Source: Adineta ricciae (taxonomy: Eukaryota > Rotifera > Eurotatoria > Adinetida > Adinetidae). Taken from it: DNA of 64,000 nt. A program made the position numbers and the translations under genes. This document shows positions 36,542-46,524 of this stretch, one piece after another. The notes beneath the pieces were generated by a model that saw only the letters and a list, made by a program, of their open reading frames with translations, made no database searches and was not told the DNA's origin. Positions within the stretch are counted from its first letter, which is position 1. Each line of letters opens with the position of its first letter. The DNA lies in assembly GCA_905250025.1 (NCBI GenBank), contig CAJNOJ010000434.1, forward strand, positions 1 through 64,000. The letters are read 5' to 3'.

Positions 36542-37178
36542 AGTTAAGAATCGTTTTATGCAAATGATGAATAATCAAGAATGAAATACGTTGTTATATC
36601 GTATAATAAAAGGTATACATAAAAGAGCGATTATTGCATGTAGACAGTTGTTTTTGTATTACGATTCTTTCGTTCTGTGTTGAGATGAATCGATTTTTGT
36701 TTTTTTTCGGTGTCTCTATTCTCTATTTGTTCTATTTTTGTGAATGTATGCGACAGAAAGATATTCATCTTTTCTCTTCTCTTGACGTACAGGTGGTGCA
36801 CATAATGCGACTCAATAAAAGAAGATTTATAGAGTACTCTATGATTCTATGCAAGAAAAAAACAGATCTATAACCCATGAAATTTGCCTAATGTATGAAT
36901 GACAATAATGTCTAAGTGTCTATTTAAAGAATTCAGAACCAATAAGACAAAAATAGGATTTTTTGCATAGTATCGTCAAGGAACTGCAAAGGAAAATTTA
37001 CTGACTTAACGTTATGAGTAAGTTTTGATTGAGATTTGTATAGTCTCAATGTGATATGAGAAAATATTTTTAGCCGATGGTTAAATACATTTATTTTATT
37101 GATGATTCGAAAAAGAAAAGAGATAAATATTTGATTTATCTGTTTGAAAATGATACAATTATTTTGAAGTTCAATAAG
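36542..37178. other. Intergenic, nothing recognised
   Basis: Contains the calcineurin 5' flank and the 3' flank of the first small secreted-precursor gene. The plus-strand frame at 36634-36873 is low-complexity hydrophobic and unsupported. Confidence 0.45.
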
Positions 37179-37487
37179 TTAACGTGAACGAATTAGTGCT
37201 GGAAATGCAATCGAATAAGGTGAATGAGATTGTTGAAAGAATCTTGCCCGTTTCTTCTGTTTTCCATCTCTATTAAACGATATTACATTTTCTTTATTGT
37301 AATAACCGTTCACTGGTGAATTTGATAAAAGATAATCAGAACCTATACCCAATTTTCGAAAAAACAGGGCAAATGATCGCTTTTGATCATGTTTTACCAT
37401 ATTTACCGGTATTGCGGAAAATGAATTGACTAAGTAAAAGAATATCACTATTAAAATTGTCAAATATAATCCAGTTTGTTTATACAT
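37179..37487 (-). CDS. Small secreted precursor, family member 1
   Basis: Single exon, 102 residues. Signal peptide: MYKQTG followed by a hydrophobic core (LYLTILIVIFFYLVNSFSA). A first conserved block follows (FRKLGIGSDYLL), then a variable Asn/Ser-rich spacer, a basic cluster KQKKR and a C-terminal block ending SPYSIAFPALIRSR. The same block closes the two neighbouring genes. The layout (signal peptide, spacer, basic cleavage site, short conserved C-terminal peptide) is that of a neuropeptide or peptide-hormone precursor; an antimicrobial peptide is an alternative because the end is cationic and amphipathic. I know of no named family with the IAFP core. An ATG 39 bases upstream is in frame, but the Met used gives a clean signal peptide. 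Confidence 0.7.
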   Translation of the reverse strand: MYKQTGLYLTILIVIFFYLVNSFSAIPVNMVKHDQKRSFALFFRKLGIGSDYLLSNSPVNGYYNKENVISFNRDGKQKKRARFFQQSHSPYSIAFPALIRSR

Positions 37488-37995
37488 GAGTTCAGTATAC
37501 GTTGGGGTGAGAATGCGTTTGCACATATACTATCAGTTGCTTTAAATACTATGTTGAACAATAAGAAATGTGAAGAGATAGAAAAAAAGAATCCAAAAGA
37601 TGAATGAAAGTAGATTTTGAGTATTTCCGTCGTCTGTCAAATGATTGAGTAAACTAAAAAAATCTAGTAATCATATTTTAATTTTCATTTTTTTTCAATT
37701 AGAACAGGAAGAAATAGAATTTTGTCAATGTGGGCGTTGTGGACTCGGTCGTATGCTTTTCGTGTTTTATTTTAGATATATTCTTTGAACTTGTTGTTCT
37801 CTCTGTAATCTATACCAACAATTCATTTATTGAACAAATTTCATTGACTATCAAACTGCTTTAGTCAATTTATGAGAAAATATAAGATACAATGATAAAT
37901 ATTTCATTTATTTATTTGTAATAAGCAGAAAAAGAAGAACAGAAATGCTGAATCTCGATGTCTCTACATAAGCATGACTACTGTTCTTGTTTAAT
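37488..37995. other. Upstream region of secreted-precursor gene 1
   Basis: Holds a TATTTAAA on the minus strand (37541-37548) and the shared 14-bp motif at 37626-37639. No coding pattern otherwise. Confidence 0.5.
37626..37639 (-). promoter_or_regulatory. Shared upstream motif of the secreted-precursor family (gene 1)
   Basis: Minus strand TGACAGACGACGGA. Its gene-side end is 139 bp above the start codon at 37487. The same motif at the same distance precedes gene 2 and a close version precedes gene 3. Confidence 0.6.
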
Positions 37996-38310
37996 TTATC
38001 GACGTGAACGAATTAAAGCAGGAAATGCAATAGCATATGGTGATTCAGATCCTTGGAAGAATTTGGCCCATTTTCTCTTCATAGCTCTTCGTTTTAGCAT
38101 AACAGCATGATTTTCGTGATCATCATCATTATTATTTCGATGATTTCCGGCAAGATAATCATGATCAATACCAAATCGTTCGAGTAAAGTTCCGACAGAT
38201 TGTTTGTCATCTTGTTCTTCTACATTTGTTGGTATTGCAGAAATGAAATTGAACAAAGCGAGACATGCGATCGTGAGTAACACTAAAGATGAACCAATTT
38301 TTGTGAACAT
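37996..38310 (-). CDS. Small secreted precursor, family member 2
   Basis: Single exon, 104 residues. Signal peptide with hydrophobic core (SLVLLTIACLALFNFISA), then the first conserved block (LLERFGIDHDYLAGN), an Asp/Asn/His-rich acidic spacer, the basic sites LKRR and MKRK, and the C-terminal block GSESPYAIAFPALIRSRR. Processing at the dibasic site would release a peptide of roughly 20-25 residues; the terminal RR could be trimmed by a carboxypeptidase. This is the clearest precursor of the three because dibasic sites lie on both sides of the conserved block. Function inferred only from architecture. Confidence 0.72.
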   Translation of the reverse strand: MFTKIGSSLVLLTIACLALFNFISAIPTNVEEQDDKQSVGTLLERFGIDHDYLAGNHRNNNDDDHENHAVMLKRRAMKRKWAKFFQGSESPYAIAFPALIRSRR

Positions 38311-39003
38311 TTTAAGTATTGAGATAGGTGTGATGTATGAAATGAATCAAATGCTAATGAACATTGGAGAAAAAGAAGGAATATAAATGTGAGGGAAGAC
38401 AGAGAGAGAGAAAGAGAAAATACGAGACTCAATTTATTTCAAAAAATTTCCGTCGGGTGTCAAAAGATAAAAAGACAACTAAAGATGAAGTACTCTAAAT
38501 AAAATTGGATGTGTATATGAGAGAAATGGTCTATCAACCAAATTATGCGTTGGTTTTTCTTCTACTGAATCTATTTTCGAATCGATTGTAAGGATTTTTT
38601 TGAAGCAGAAATAAAAACATTAATAAAAAATCAAATATGATGAATCAAACAGACAAGATTTTCGAGCGTGTCTCATTGTATAAGCACGATTAGCCATAAT
38701 ATGTTTGATTTCAGTGAAAACTTCCCATTGTTGGACACTCTCACGTCTCATTTCAAGGATTTCTAGATAAATCGATAGTTTACTTCATTGATAACCTTCA
38801 TCCAACGACACTTGTACTTTGAATGATGAAAAACGTTGAGGCGTTGGTGATAAATTTTGTCTGTTCAAGATGTTCTGAATGAGAATGGAAGTGAGACAAT
38901 TTTTCGAGACAACACAATTTAAATCGATTAATTTTATCAATTTGTATCTTATTTATTTGGAAAGAGAACGGAAAGAATTCTTAACAAACGAACTTTGTTA
39001 TGC
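38311..39003. other. Upstream region of secreted-precursor gene 2
   Basis: Contains TTTATAT on the minus strand (38391-38397), a GAGA run near 38401 and the shared motif at 38449-38462. No other gene seen. Confidence 0.5.
38449..38462 (-). promoter_or_regulatory. Shared upstream motif of the secreted-precursor family (gene 2)
   Basis: Minus strand TGACACCCGACGGA, again 139 bp above the start codon (38310), identical spacing to gene 1. Confidence 0.6.
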
Positions 39004-39354
39004 TTAGATATTGTTCTTCTTGATAGTCGATCGACGTGAACGTAAGAGGGAAGGAAATGCAATAGTATATTTTGGTTCAGATCTTGCAAATATATTGGCC
39101 AATTTCATTCTCAAACTTCGTTTTTCATAATTGTCTACATCATGATCATCATTATCTTCATTTTCAGCATCAACGTCTGATTGAGGGTGGACGACGAAAT
39201 AATCAGGAATAAAATCCAAATGTTCGGACAAAGCTGTATTAAATTGTTTTGGATTTTGTTTATCAACAATGATTGTTCGAGCAGAAATTGAAATAATTAA
39301 ATTGAGACAAATCATCACAAATAGAAACAAATATAAACCAAAGTATTTCGACAT
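39004..39354 (-). CDS. Small secreted precursor, family member 3
   Basis: Single exon, 116 residues. Signal peptide (YLFLFVMICLNLIISISA), the first block in diverged form (LSEHLDFIPDYF), a strongly acidic Asp/Glu/Asn spacer, cleavage site YEKR, then the C-terminal block with PKYTIAFPSLLRSRR followed by an extra tail (STIKKNNI). The most diverged of the three. It still keeps IAFP, L.RSR, the acidic spacer and the basic site, so these are probably under selection. The RSRR before the tail is a good furin-like site. Confidence 0.68.
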   Translation of the reverse strand: MSKYFGLYLFLFVMICLNLIISISARTIIVDKQNPKQFNTALSEHLDFIPDYFVVHPQSDVDAENEDNDDHDVDNYEKRSLRMKLANIFARSEPKYTIAFPSLLRSRRSTIKKNNI

Positions 39355-40639
39355 TGTTTATAAGAAATCAGCGTAGATCTCTAATGAAGAATAGGTTCAC
39401 TATTACTTCGTGATAAAATACCAAGAAATATTTACAAAGAAAGAAGACAATTGGTTTAAATATCCTCCGTCATCTGTCAGTTAAGAATAAGATAATGAGA
39501 ATATCCGAAGATACTTGAAAATTTTAATTTGATAAGAACCTCCGGCACATGTCGCAACAAATAAAAAAAAAGTACGTCGTAGGCGTTAAACAAAGTTCTT
39601 AGTAATTCTCTGGTTGATATTTATACAACTTTTACTGTCTGAAGTAGAAAATAATAGTTAATCTATTATAATACAAAAACGAGACGGTTTGTATTCCTTT
39701 CAGGTATGACAAGTGTTAATATGATAGGAAGAAATTAAATTTATATGTTTAATAGTCAGTAATATATGAATATACACTTGTCAAGAGAGAACGAATTTGT
39801 GGAAATTGAGTAGATTTTGATCAAAAACTTTCGTATTATTAAGATAATCATTATAGGGAGGAACTATGCAAATATTTGAAAAAATATTCCGATATTTCTT
39901 TTTTGATGAATCCCTTCTATTCAATTTATAGTTTATTTCACTTTATATAGATGGATCAGTATAGTTTTAGAAAATGTTGTGTTAATATTCATTGTCTAAA
40001 GAAATTGTAATGAATACATGTTTTATCAGTTCAATTACATGTGACACAAAAAATAAGTTTGTCCTACAAAGATATTGACTGAATAAGAAGGTTTCAAAAT
40101 TGCAATTTCGCGATTGAGTGAATAAATATCGAATTTATATGTAGAAGAAACGTTTTATTTCAAATAAAAAAAAGAACATTCAACGAAATTAATAAGAGCT
40201 TATGTCATGTTTATTAACAATTGACTTTACTTTAGTCACAAATCCCGTTTCGTACTAAAACATTAATTGTTTTATCATACTCATTAGTAGAATAGGTTTA
40301 CTGTGTTGGTTCTATTCCTATAAAATGCAAATAAAATCAATTAGAAATGAAATTAGAGATAAACTTAGTATGATTGATGATTACTACTTCTTTTTCAGTT
40401 ATTTTATTTCTTTAAGCAAATGGATATTTCAAAACTCAAGTGGAAATTGTCAGGAGAAAGAAAGATGAAAATATTTGTATTGTTAATAACAATAGACAGT
40501 CGAGAACATACGTCATAGTCAGGATAAAAATAGTCACGTTTTATGGAAATAATTTACTTTTCTGTTTCATACGGAATTGGGTACGTAGACAAGAGAAACA
40601 GTCTAATAGTGTCAGGTCTTTCACTATTGATGAATAATA
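39355..40639. other. Upstream region of secreted-precursor gene 3 and AT-rich spacer
   Basis: Holds the shared motif (39466-39479) and TATTTAAA on the minus strand (39455-39462). A weaker motif-like sequence is at 39542-39557 (CTCCGGCACATGTCGC on plus). The rest is AT-rich with no gene recognised. Confidence 0.45.
39466..39479 (-). promoter_or_regulatory. Shared upstream motif of the secreted-precursor family (gene 3)
   Basis: Minus strand TGACAGATGACGGA, 112 bp above the start codon (39354), immediately followed by a TATTTAAA. Confidence 0.55.
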
Positions 40640-42130
40640 ATGATATGTACTTCAAAATAATAAGGAGTCAAGTTATGTTGGTTCAACATATTGTTTTGAT
40701 ATCCTTCGTATTCATTAACAAAAGGAGGATTTTGTTGATGAATTGTTGAATTAGTCTGTTGAGTCACATAAGGTTGAATAAGGTCAGAACCACTATCATA
40801 AAATAAATCTGTTGTTGTTGCAGCAGATGATTGACTTGTTAATGAATGGTTTTCAAATGAAGGTGTTGCTACAATATTGGATGGAAATAGACATTCAATT
40901 TATTGATTACATTAAATGAAGGATTGGTCATTAATGGTATCATTTGATGACCATAATCATTCTCATTATTTCCCTGTAATATGAAATCAATGTATTCTCA
41001 AAAGAAAAGTTCTTTGAAAGTTTTATATAAAGTATTACTTTGATACAATGGGACTTATATCATATATTTAATTCTCTGATACACAGTTAACAGTCGAATT
41101 CGATGTATATTTATAATGTGTAAATGTTCTTGAACTAATTTATCAAATATTTCTTGATAATGCTGTTTTAAATATTTTAACCATTCAAATTTCTATTCTG
41201 TCAAATACATACAATCAGAACACTGATACTGATTGTTCGCTAAAAAAGAAAATTGTAACGCTTCATTCAGGAACATATCAACTTATCATTTTTTTAAAAT
41301 GTGCTGTGTAATGGAAAGAAAACAATAATTGATGATGTGACATAAACCATCTAAAATCATAAACATATTTTCTATTACTCCATTCAATCTCAACAGTTTC
41401 TTATATGATCACTATGACTGTAGAAAAACAAGTAATTGTTGTTGTAAGAAGAATCACGTAAGATAGAATGATTTAACTAAAAATGAAAATGGAACGATAT
41501 TTATCTTCTAATATGATGAAAGAGAACGGATAAAATCTCTCATATTTTGTATCGCATCTGCGAGATTACATGCAAAATTGAAGGAGTTAGTGATGTATAT
41601 CGTACGCATAAGAAATTTTCAATTATGAAAAGTGATACAAACAAATACAGTACAACAAATATTTTAACTTTTTATTCAAGAGAAAGATATAAAAGTCAAT
41701 TGAATATACGGATGCCATGAATGATTCATACTATATCAATATCTATCGATATAGAGAATTTGAAAAATGTGGTATTGTTAGAGATAATTTCACTCTTGTT
41801 TTTCTCTTGGTATATTTACTCAAAAATATTAGACGAACATGTTCTTCAGGTATTTATTTTTATATAGAAGACGAAAAAAGGAGATAAGAATAGATTTATC
41901 ACGGATGAAGTTTAATCCATTTCTCATATTGGTCTGAACGGAGATCCAGTAGTAAAATTCTTCGAAATTTGAATAAACTATCCGTATTACCTGTACGATT
42001 GAACTATTTTCATCCAAAATTGAACTTGAAGAAGTGATCGAACAAACAATTGATGACTTTTGTGAAAATAATTCACTTGAATTCCCCAGACAACGATTAT
42101 TGATCCATATAGTTACGATACCCTGTACAT
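40640..42130 (-). pseudogene. Scattered coding-like exons, possibly a decayed regulatory gene
   Basis: Minus-strand pieces with amino-acid composition typical of transcription-factor tails: SLTSQSSAATTTDLFYDSG and FVNEYEGYQNNMLNQHN near 40660-40880, GNNENDYGHQMIPLMTNPSF near 40915-40975, and a C..C-containing piece near 41130-41250 (YQCSDCMYLTE, stop, KFEWLKYFKQH). The last is reminiscent of a zinc finger but is interrupted by TAG. A further open piece near 42000-42110 precedes a donor site. No continuous model was found. Either a degraded gene or a real gene whose exons I cannot connect. Confidence 0.25.
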
Positions 42131-42365
42131 AATCTTACATAAATTGTAATCTAATGGAAATATTTTCTAAAATGGTTTCTATATAAAGTTTTTATTCAAA
42201 TATCTTTGTACTAAAACTGATATAGAAAAACATCGAATGATTGTTCTCTTCTTTTCTATTTATTCTTTCGATATCTGATAAACTAGATGAAAATCAAAAA
42301 CTGAATAAAATACATATTTCTATTTTTGCAATAAAATACAGAGAAAGATCGCTTTATGAAATAAA

Positions 42366-42732
42366 TTAACGATGTGATGTCATATGACGCGTAAGATGAT
42401 GTCGTTCACGAAATGTCTCGCAGCAAATATGACAAGTAAGACTTGTTGATGAAGAAGAATTTGTAACTGTTTTTCGTGCTGTTGATAACTCTGGAGATAA
42501 CTGATGATAATGATGATGATGATGATGATGATTACGTCGTGTTGCATGATGAACACGAATATGATGAACTAATTCACTTGTTAAACGAAATTGTATGGAA
42601 CATTTTGCACACCAATTTGATGCATTGGCTAAAGCTGCAGTGGATGATGATTGAGATAGATAATGTATAGCCATTAACCAAGGATCAGCTGTTGATAAAG
42701 ATGTTGTTTTAGGTAAATGAGAAGTTTTCGAT
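42366..42732 (-). CDS. C-terminal zinc-finger exon resembling PRDM8/ZNF488
   Basis: Open from the N at 42733 to a stop at 42366. Two C2H2 fingers are seen: NWCAKCSIQFRLTSELVHH and LTCHICCETFRERHHLTRH, separated by a poly-His linker encoded by a GAT/ATG-like run. NWCAKC..FR.TS.LV.H and FRERHHL.RHMTSH are characteristic of the C-terminal fingers of PRDM8 and ZNF488. The preceding STADPWLMAIHYLSQ also fits that exon. These proteins are nuclear transcriptional repressors. The 5' part of the gene is missing because the sequence switches to RPL31 at the N. Only this exon is available. Confidence 0.65.
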
Positions 42733-42733
42733 N
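42733..42733. other. Single-N join: zinc-finger exon to RPL31
   Basis: The reading frame of RPL31 ends abruptly here after VRVPSFK, and a zinc-finger coding exon begins on the same strand. Confidence 0.75.
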
Positions 42734-43195
42734 CTTTAAATGAAGGTACTCGAACAAATGTAACTAATGTGTAGAGTTTGTTTGGTGAATCTTCATCTTC
42801 GTTACGTTGTCGAGCTAAACGAACTCGAACACGATAAGGAACATGACTGAAAAAAGAGATACGATGAAGTTCGATTCAATCAGAAAGAGAAACTTCAACG
42901 AACTTGATTCCTTGTGACCAAATTTCTTTGTTTAATTTCGAATCAATACGAACATCAGGTGTTTTCATCATTTTTTCGGCGAATTTTTTCAATTCTTTCA
43001 CTGCACGTGGTGCTCGTTTTTTGAAGGCACTATTAAACAGAGAATCTATCAATGAAAATCAATTGCAAATAATCGAACTCACACTCCGTGTAATCGTTTA
43101 TGCAAATTGACAGTGTATTCGCGAGTAACAACTTCATTTGTTATTTGTTTTTTGTTACTGCCGCCTTCATTTTTTTTACCTTTTGTATTGGCCAT
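42734..43195 (-). CDS. RPL31: 60S ribosomal protein L31 (eL31), lacking the last residues
   Basis: Three exons from ATG 43195. [12 protein letters not shown] then [18 protein letters not shown], after an intron [18 protein letters not shown] and [15 protein letters not shown], and a last exon [20 protein letters not shown] followed by [17 protein letters not shown]. This matches eukaryotic eL31 along its length, a component near the peptide exit of the large ribosomal subunit. About 10-15 C-terminal residues and the stop are missing because of the N at 42733. Otherwise intact. Confidence 0.92.
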
Positions 43196-43413
43196 TGATG
43201 AGAAGTTTCGATGGTTTTTGTTTTGTTATAATCTAAAAAATATATCTACATTATTTTTGTCGTTTCGAACAAATTTCGTGTTAATTAAATGAAGAAAATT
43301 AAGAAATACAGAAATTATTTTTCTTGCGTAGTCAAATTATCAATTAATAAATAATTATGGTCATTGTTCACTGAATTAAATTGATTGTTACTAAAACAAA
43401 CAAAATATCAACA

Positions 43414-44869
43414 TTAATTTTTCTGTTCAAAAGCGATTTTACCTTCGATTAAATGTTGGAATTGAATTGAAGGCAGTTTGGGATGCATCAGATAATAACG
43501 AACTATTGATTTGATAATGAATTCCATCACCTCGTCTATTGAATAAGAGACAAATTGATTGGATTACAATGAAAAAGTGAACCTACGTTGTTGGAATTGG
43601 AATAAATGCTTTGAGAAGATTTATTCCAAAGATTTCTTGATAGTTTCTTTTCCATCCTAAATCAAATCCATCTTTTTCTGGACCACTTTCGAAGATCGGT
43701 GCACGATATGATTCTACTCGAGAAAATTTGCAATAGACAACCAAAAACACTGATTTTTACCTAAAGTCGTTCGATTTTTCCCCGTTAGAAACAAATGATA
43801 AAAGAATAACGATGAAACACTTATTCCAAACATAACAGCCACAAAGAAAAGAAAAAGTAGATGAAATTGTCTAGCAGTTATCGCCGATGAATCACCCGTC
43901 TTCATATTCAAAAACAATGATTCAATCATCTCTCGAAAAGATATTTTACCTTTTGAGCATTAATTGTACTCTAAAACGAAACATCAACTCTCCTCAACAA
44001 TCTATTTGCGACATTTTACCTGCCAAAATTGAATAAAATATTCTAGTGAAGTTACTGACACATAGGTACAGAAAAGTAAAGCCCAACCCAGAAATAAAAT
44101 AAAGCTTTTATAATTTCCATATGAAACACAACTATTCGTCCTGCAGAGAAATCATCCGTTGATCTTTGTTTTCAAAAAACCAAAGATTTTTACCATGGAC
44201 AATGATGATCGTATCGAAGAACACATTTTTCACATGTAGAGCAATGATGAGCACGATCGGGTTTGATGCATTGACAAACAAAACAATAACGAATACCTAA
44301 AACAAATTGGAGTTGTTCGAAAAAAAATCCAAACAAGAAATTTGCTCGTACTTCCATCGAAATGTCGTGTTAACAAAGGTAAATTCGATTGACGAGCAAA
44401 ACGAAGAAGTGCCGCACGTCGTTCTTCACTTGTTTGTGTCGCGGCGATCTGTTCACCTTCAGTTTTGCTCAAATAAAACTAAAAAACAGTATCATTTAAG
44501 CTCCTCTTTCGAGAATAAAACCTCCGTTTTACTTCGCTTGTCGGGCGAGCAGCCGGTCTGAACATTGTACAATAATAAGACCAAAGAAACAAAACCAATA
44601 ATAGATGATAAATGCACAAGTAGATCACTACACACCAAATTTGAGTATTTCGTATAAATCCAATCATGGTTTACCTTTTTGTGGAATACTGTCGACTGTA
44701 ACTAAAAGATTTCAAGGAATGAGGTGAAAGCGTCATGAAAAAAAAACTTACAAATACACATTTGAACAACGTAAGCGTAGTAAGACCAAGCAACAATTGC
44801 AAGAATGAATAGAACAGGAATCCATTTGACGGAATTATAACAGTATTGTGGAGATGCTTGGGTAGCCAT
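43414..44869 (-). CDS. DHHC palmitoyltransferase (ZDHHC2/15/20-like)
   Basis: Exons from [16 protein letters not shown] (44869) through membrane segments ([36 protein letters not shown]) and the TPaE-like cytoplasmic loop to the cysteine-rich domain: [34 protein letters not shown] and, in the next exon, [16 protein letters not shown]. The DHHC catalytic cysteine is present. Two more membrane segments follow ([20 protein letters not shown]) and a cytoplasmic tail containing [19 protein letters not shown], which resembles the conserved C-terminal signature of this subgroup. It attaches palmitate to cysteines of target proteins at endomembranes or the plasma membrane. Stop at 43414-43416. Possible upstream coding exons are listed separately. 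Confidence 0.88.
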
Positions 44870-44939
44870 TTTACAACCTCAACAAACAATTCGATTGGTT
44901 ATAACAAAGGAATTAAACAAGAATTTTTACTATGAAAGA

Positions 44940-45270
44940 GCGTAGTTTACAAGCACTTACGGAAGTTTCTTAGTCTCGAAACGAAAGCAGAGCAAATATT
45001 TCGTTGTTCATCGCTTCGCGACAGATGATTAGAAGACTAACAATTAGAATTATAGAGGAAAGGAAAGTTCAGTAGATCTCATACACATACAAAACGGATA
45101 TCTAGAAACAAAGCTTACTTCTTTATTAGTTGGATTCGATGGCAAAAGCGGTTTTAAGACAAGATTTTCATTCTGAAATCCAAATAAACGAAAATTACTT
45201 CATCTTCTTTTTTTACTCCTCATTTTACCTCTTGATGTAAATCTGTTAATGAACAAGAACGAATGCTCAT
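44940..45270 (-). other. Possible N-terminal exons of the palmitoyltransferase
   Basis: Three short pieces have good donors and acceptors and keep phase into the palmitoyltransferase start exon: MSIRSCSLTDLHQE (from 45270), NENLVLKPLLPSNPTNKE, and SSNHLSRSDEQRNICSAFVS. The join to the next exon reads ..RCKMATQ. This would add about 60 residues in front of the usual start. Untranslated exons with a chance open frame cannot be excluded. Confidence 0.35.
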
Positions 45271-45832
45271 TGAACGATTCGTTCAATCATCTTCTTCTTA
45301 CTCGTCTTGAAGAAAGTATCGAACTTAAATAAATCTGAATAAGAAAAGAGATTCGCTAGATATCCATAACTAGTGAAAAGAAAATATGTCTTCATGGATT
45401 ATTTCTTGAGTTTACCAAGCGTTACATCTGAACTTCAGATCAAATTAAATTCTGATGAAAACCATTTCACATCGAACTTCACTTTATATCTTCGAAAATC
45501 AAAATAGAAAATAGAAAAATATTTCAATTAATTACTTGGCGTGTAAAAATATTTTCCTATAGGTGTCGCTAAGAAAAGAAAAACAAGGTTTTTTCACAAC
45601 CATGACGAAACTTTGTTTTTTGCCATCATCGTCAAAAATAAATTGCATCATTTTCTCTGTCCTGTCGTCTATTTTTCATCGTCGCGTCGAACAAACCGAT
45701 ATATAGGAAGTAGTAAAGTAGTCTTTTGCAAAAAAATTCAACAACTTAGCTTTATACTTTCTTTACAGGAAACGAAGATTAAAAACTTGGCTTCGTTTTA
45801 AGTATCAAATCAAGTAAAATTTTGACTGAACA
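45271..45832. other. Intergenic between palmitoyltransferase and SKP1
   Basis: Divergent genes on both sides, so this probably contains both promoters. No specific element recognised. Confidence 0.45.
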
Positions 45833-46524
45833 ATGTCTGGTGATATAATCCGAGTAGAAACAAGTGATAATGAGATTCTGGAAGTAAAGTCAACCATCGC
45901 AAAACAGTGGGCCCCTATCAAAATGTCCGAAGGTAAAATTTCTTTGTAGAACACAATCATTGAAAATTTTTGATTATGTTTCAGTCTTGAGCGAAGACGA
46001 CACATCTGATAAACCGGTTCAACTAGCGAATGTGAATGCCGAAGTTTTGAAAAAAGTATGGGAATTTTCCATTGGAAAACTGAGGAATCGATTGAAATTT
46101 TTAGATCATAGAATGGGCGGAACACCACCAAGACGACGAGATTGAAGACGAAGACGGCCAACCAAAAGCTAAACGAGTTGTTTATCTTCAAGAGTGGGAT
46201 ATAAAATACTTTAAGATTGATCAACAGATGATTTTTGAAATAATTATGGTCTGTGAGATTGGTTAAGGAGAGAATCAGTTTTTAATTGACTAGAATTCTT
46301 TTCTTCTAGGCATCGAACTACTTAGGCATGATAAAATTACTTGATATGGCTTGTAAAACTATAGCCGATATGATTAAAGATAAAACACCCGAAGAAGTTC
46401 GACAAACGTTCAACATTCCGAATGATTTAGAAGATCCACAAGTATGTGATGATTCGTGCGTCGCTTTCTTTTGAATCGAAGTCGCCTTCTTTTTGCTTTT
46501 AGTCGGCGTGAAACCAAGAGATAG
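45833..46524 (+). CDS. SKP1: SKP1-like subunit of SCF ubiquitin ligases
   Basis: Exon 1 [18 protein letters not shown] / [14 protein letters not shown], exon 2 [20 protein letters not shown], exon 3 [18 protein letters not shown] to [13 protein letters not shown], exon 4 [20 protein letters not shown] to [19 protein letters not shown]. The BTB/POZ-like N-terminal fold and the SKP1 dimerisation-type C-terminal helices are clear. SKP1 bridges cullin-1 and F-box proteins. Odd point: the usual ending ENQWCEEK is not found. Depending on splicing, the protein ends [14 protein letters not shown], or with a last exon RRETKR (46507-46524). The coordinate end given is for the last option. SKP1 often has multiple paralogues in invertebrates, so this may be a specialised one. 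Confidence 0.85.

Noticed and set aside
36634..36873. Plus-strand frame upstream of calcineurin
   Set aside because: Hydrophobic low-complexity translation of T-rich sequence, antisense to the probable promoter region.
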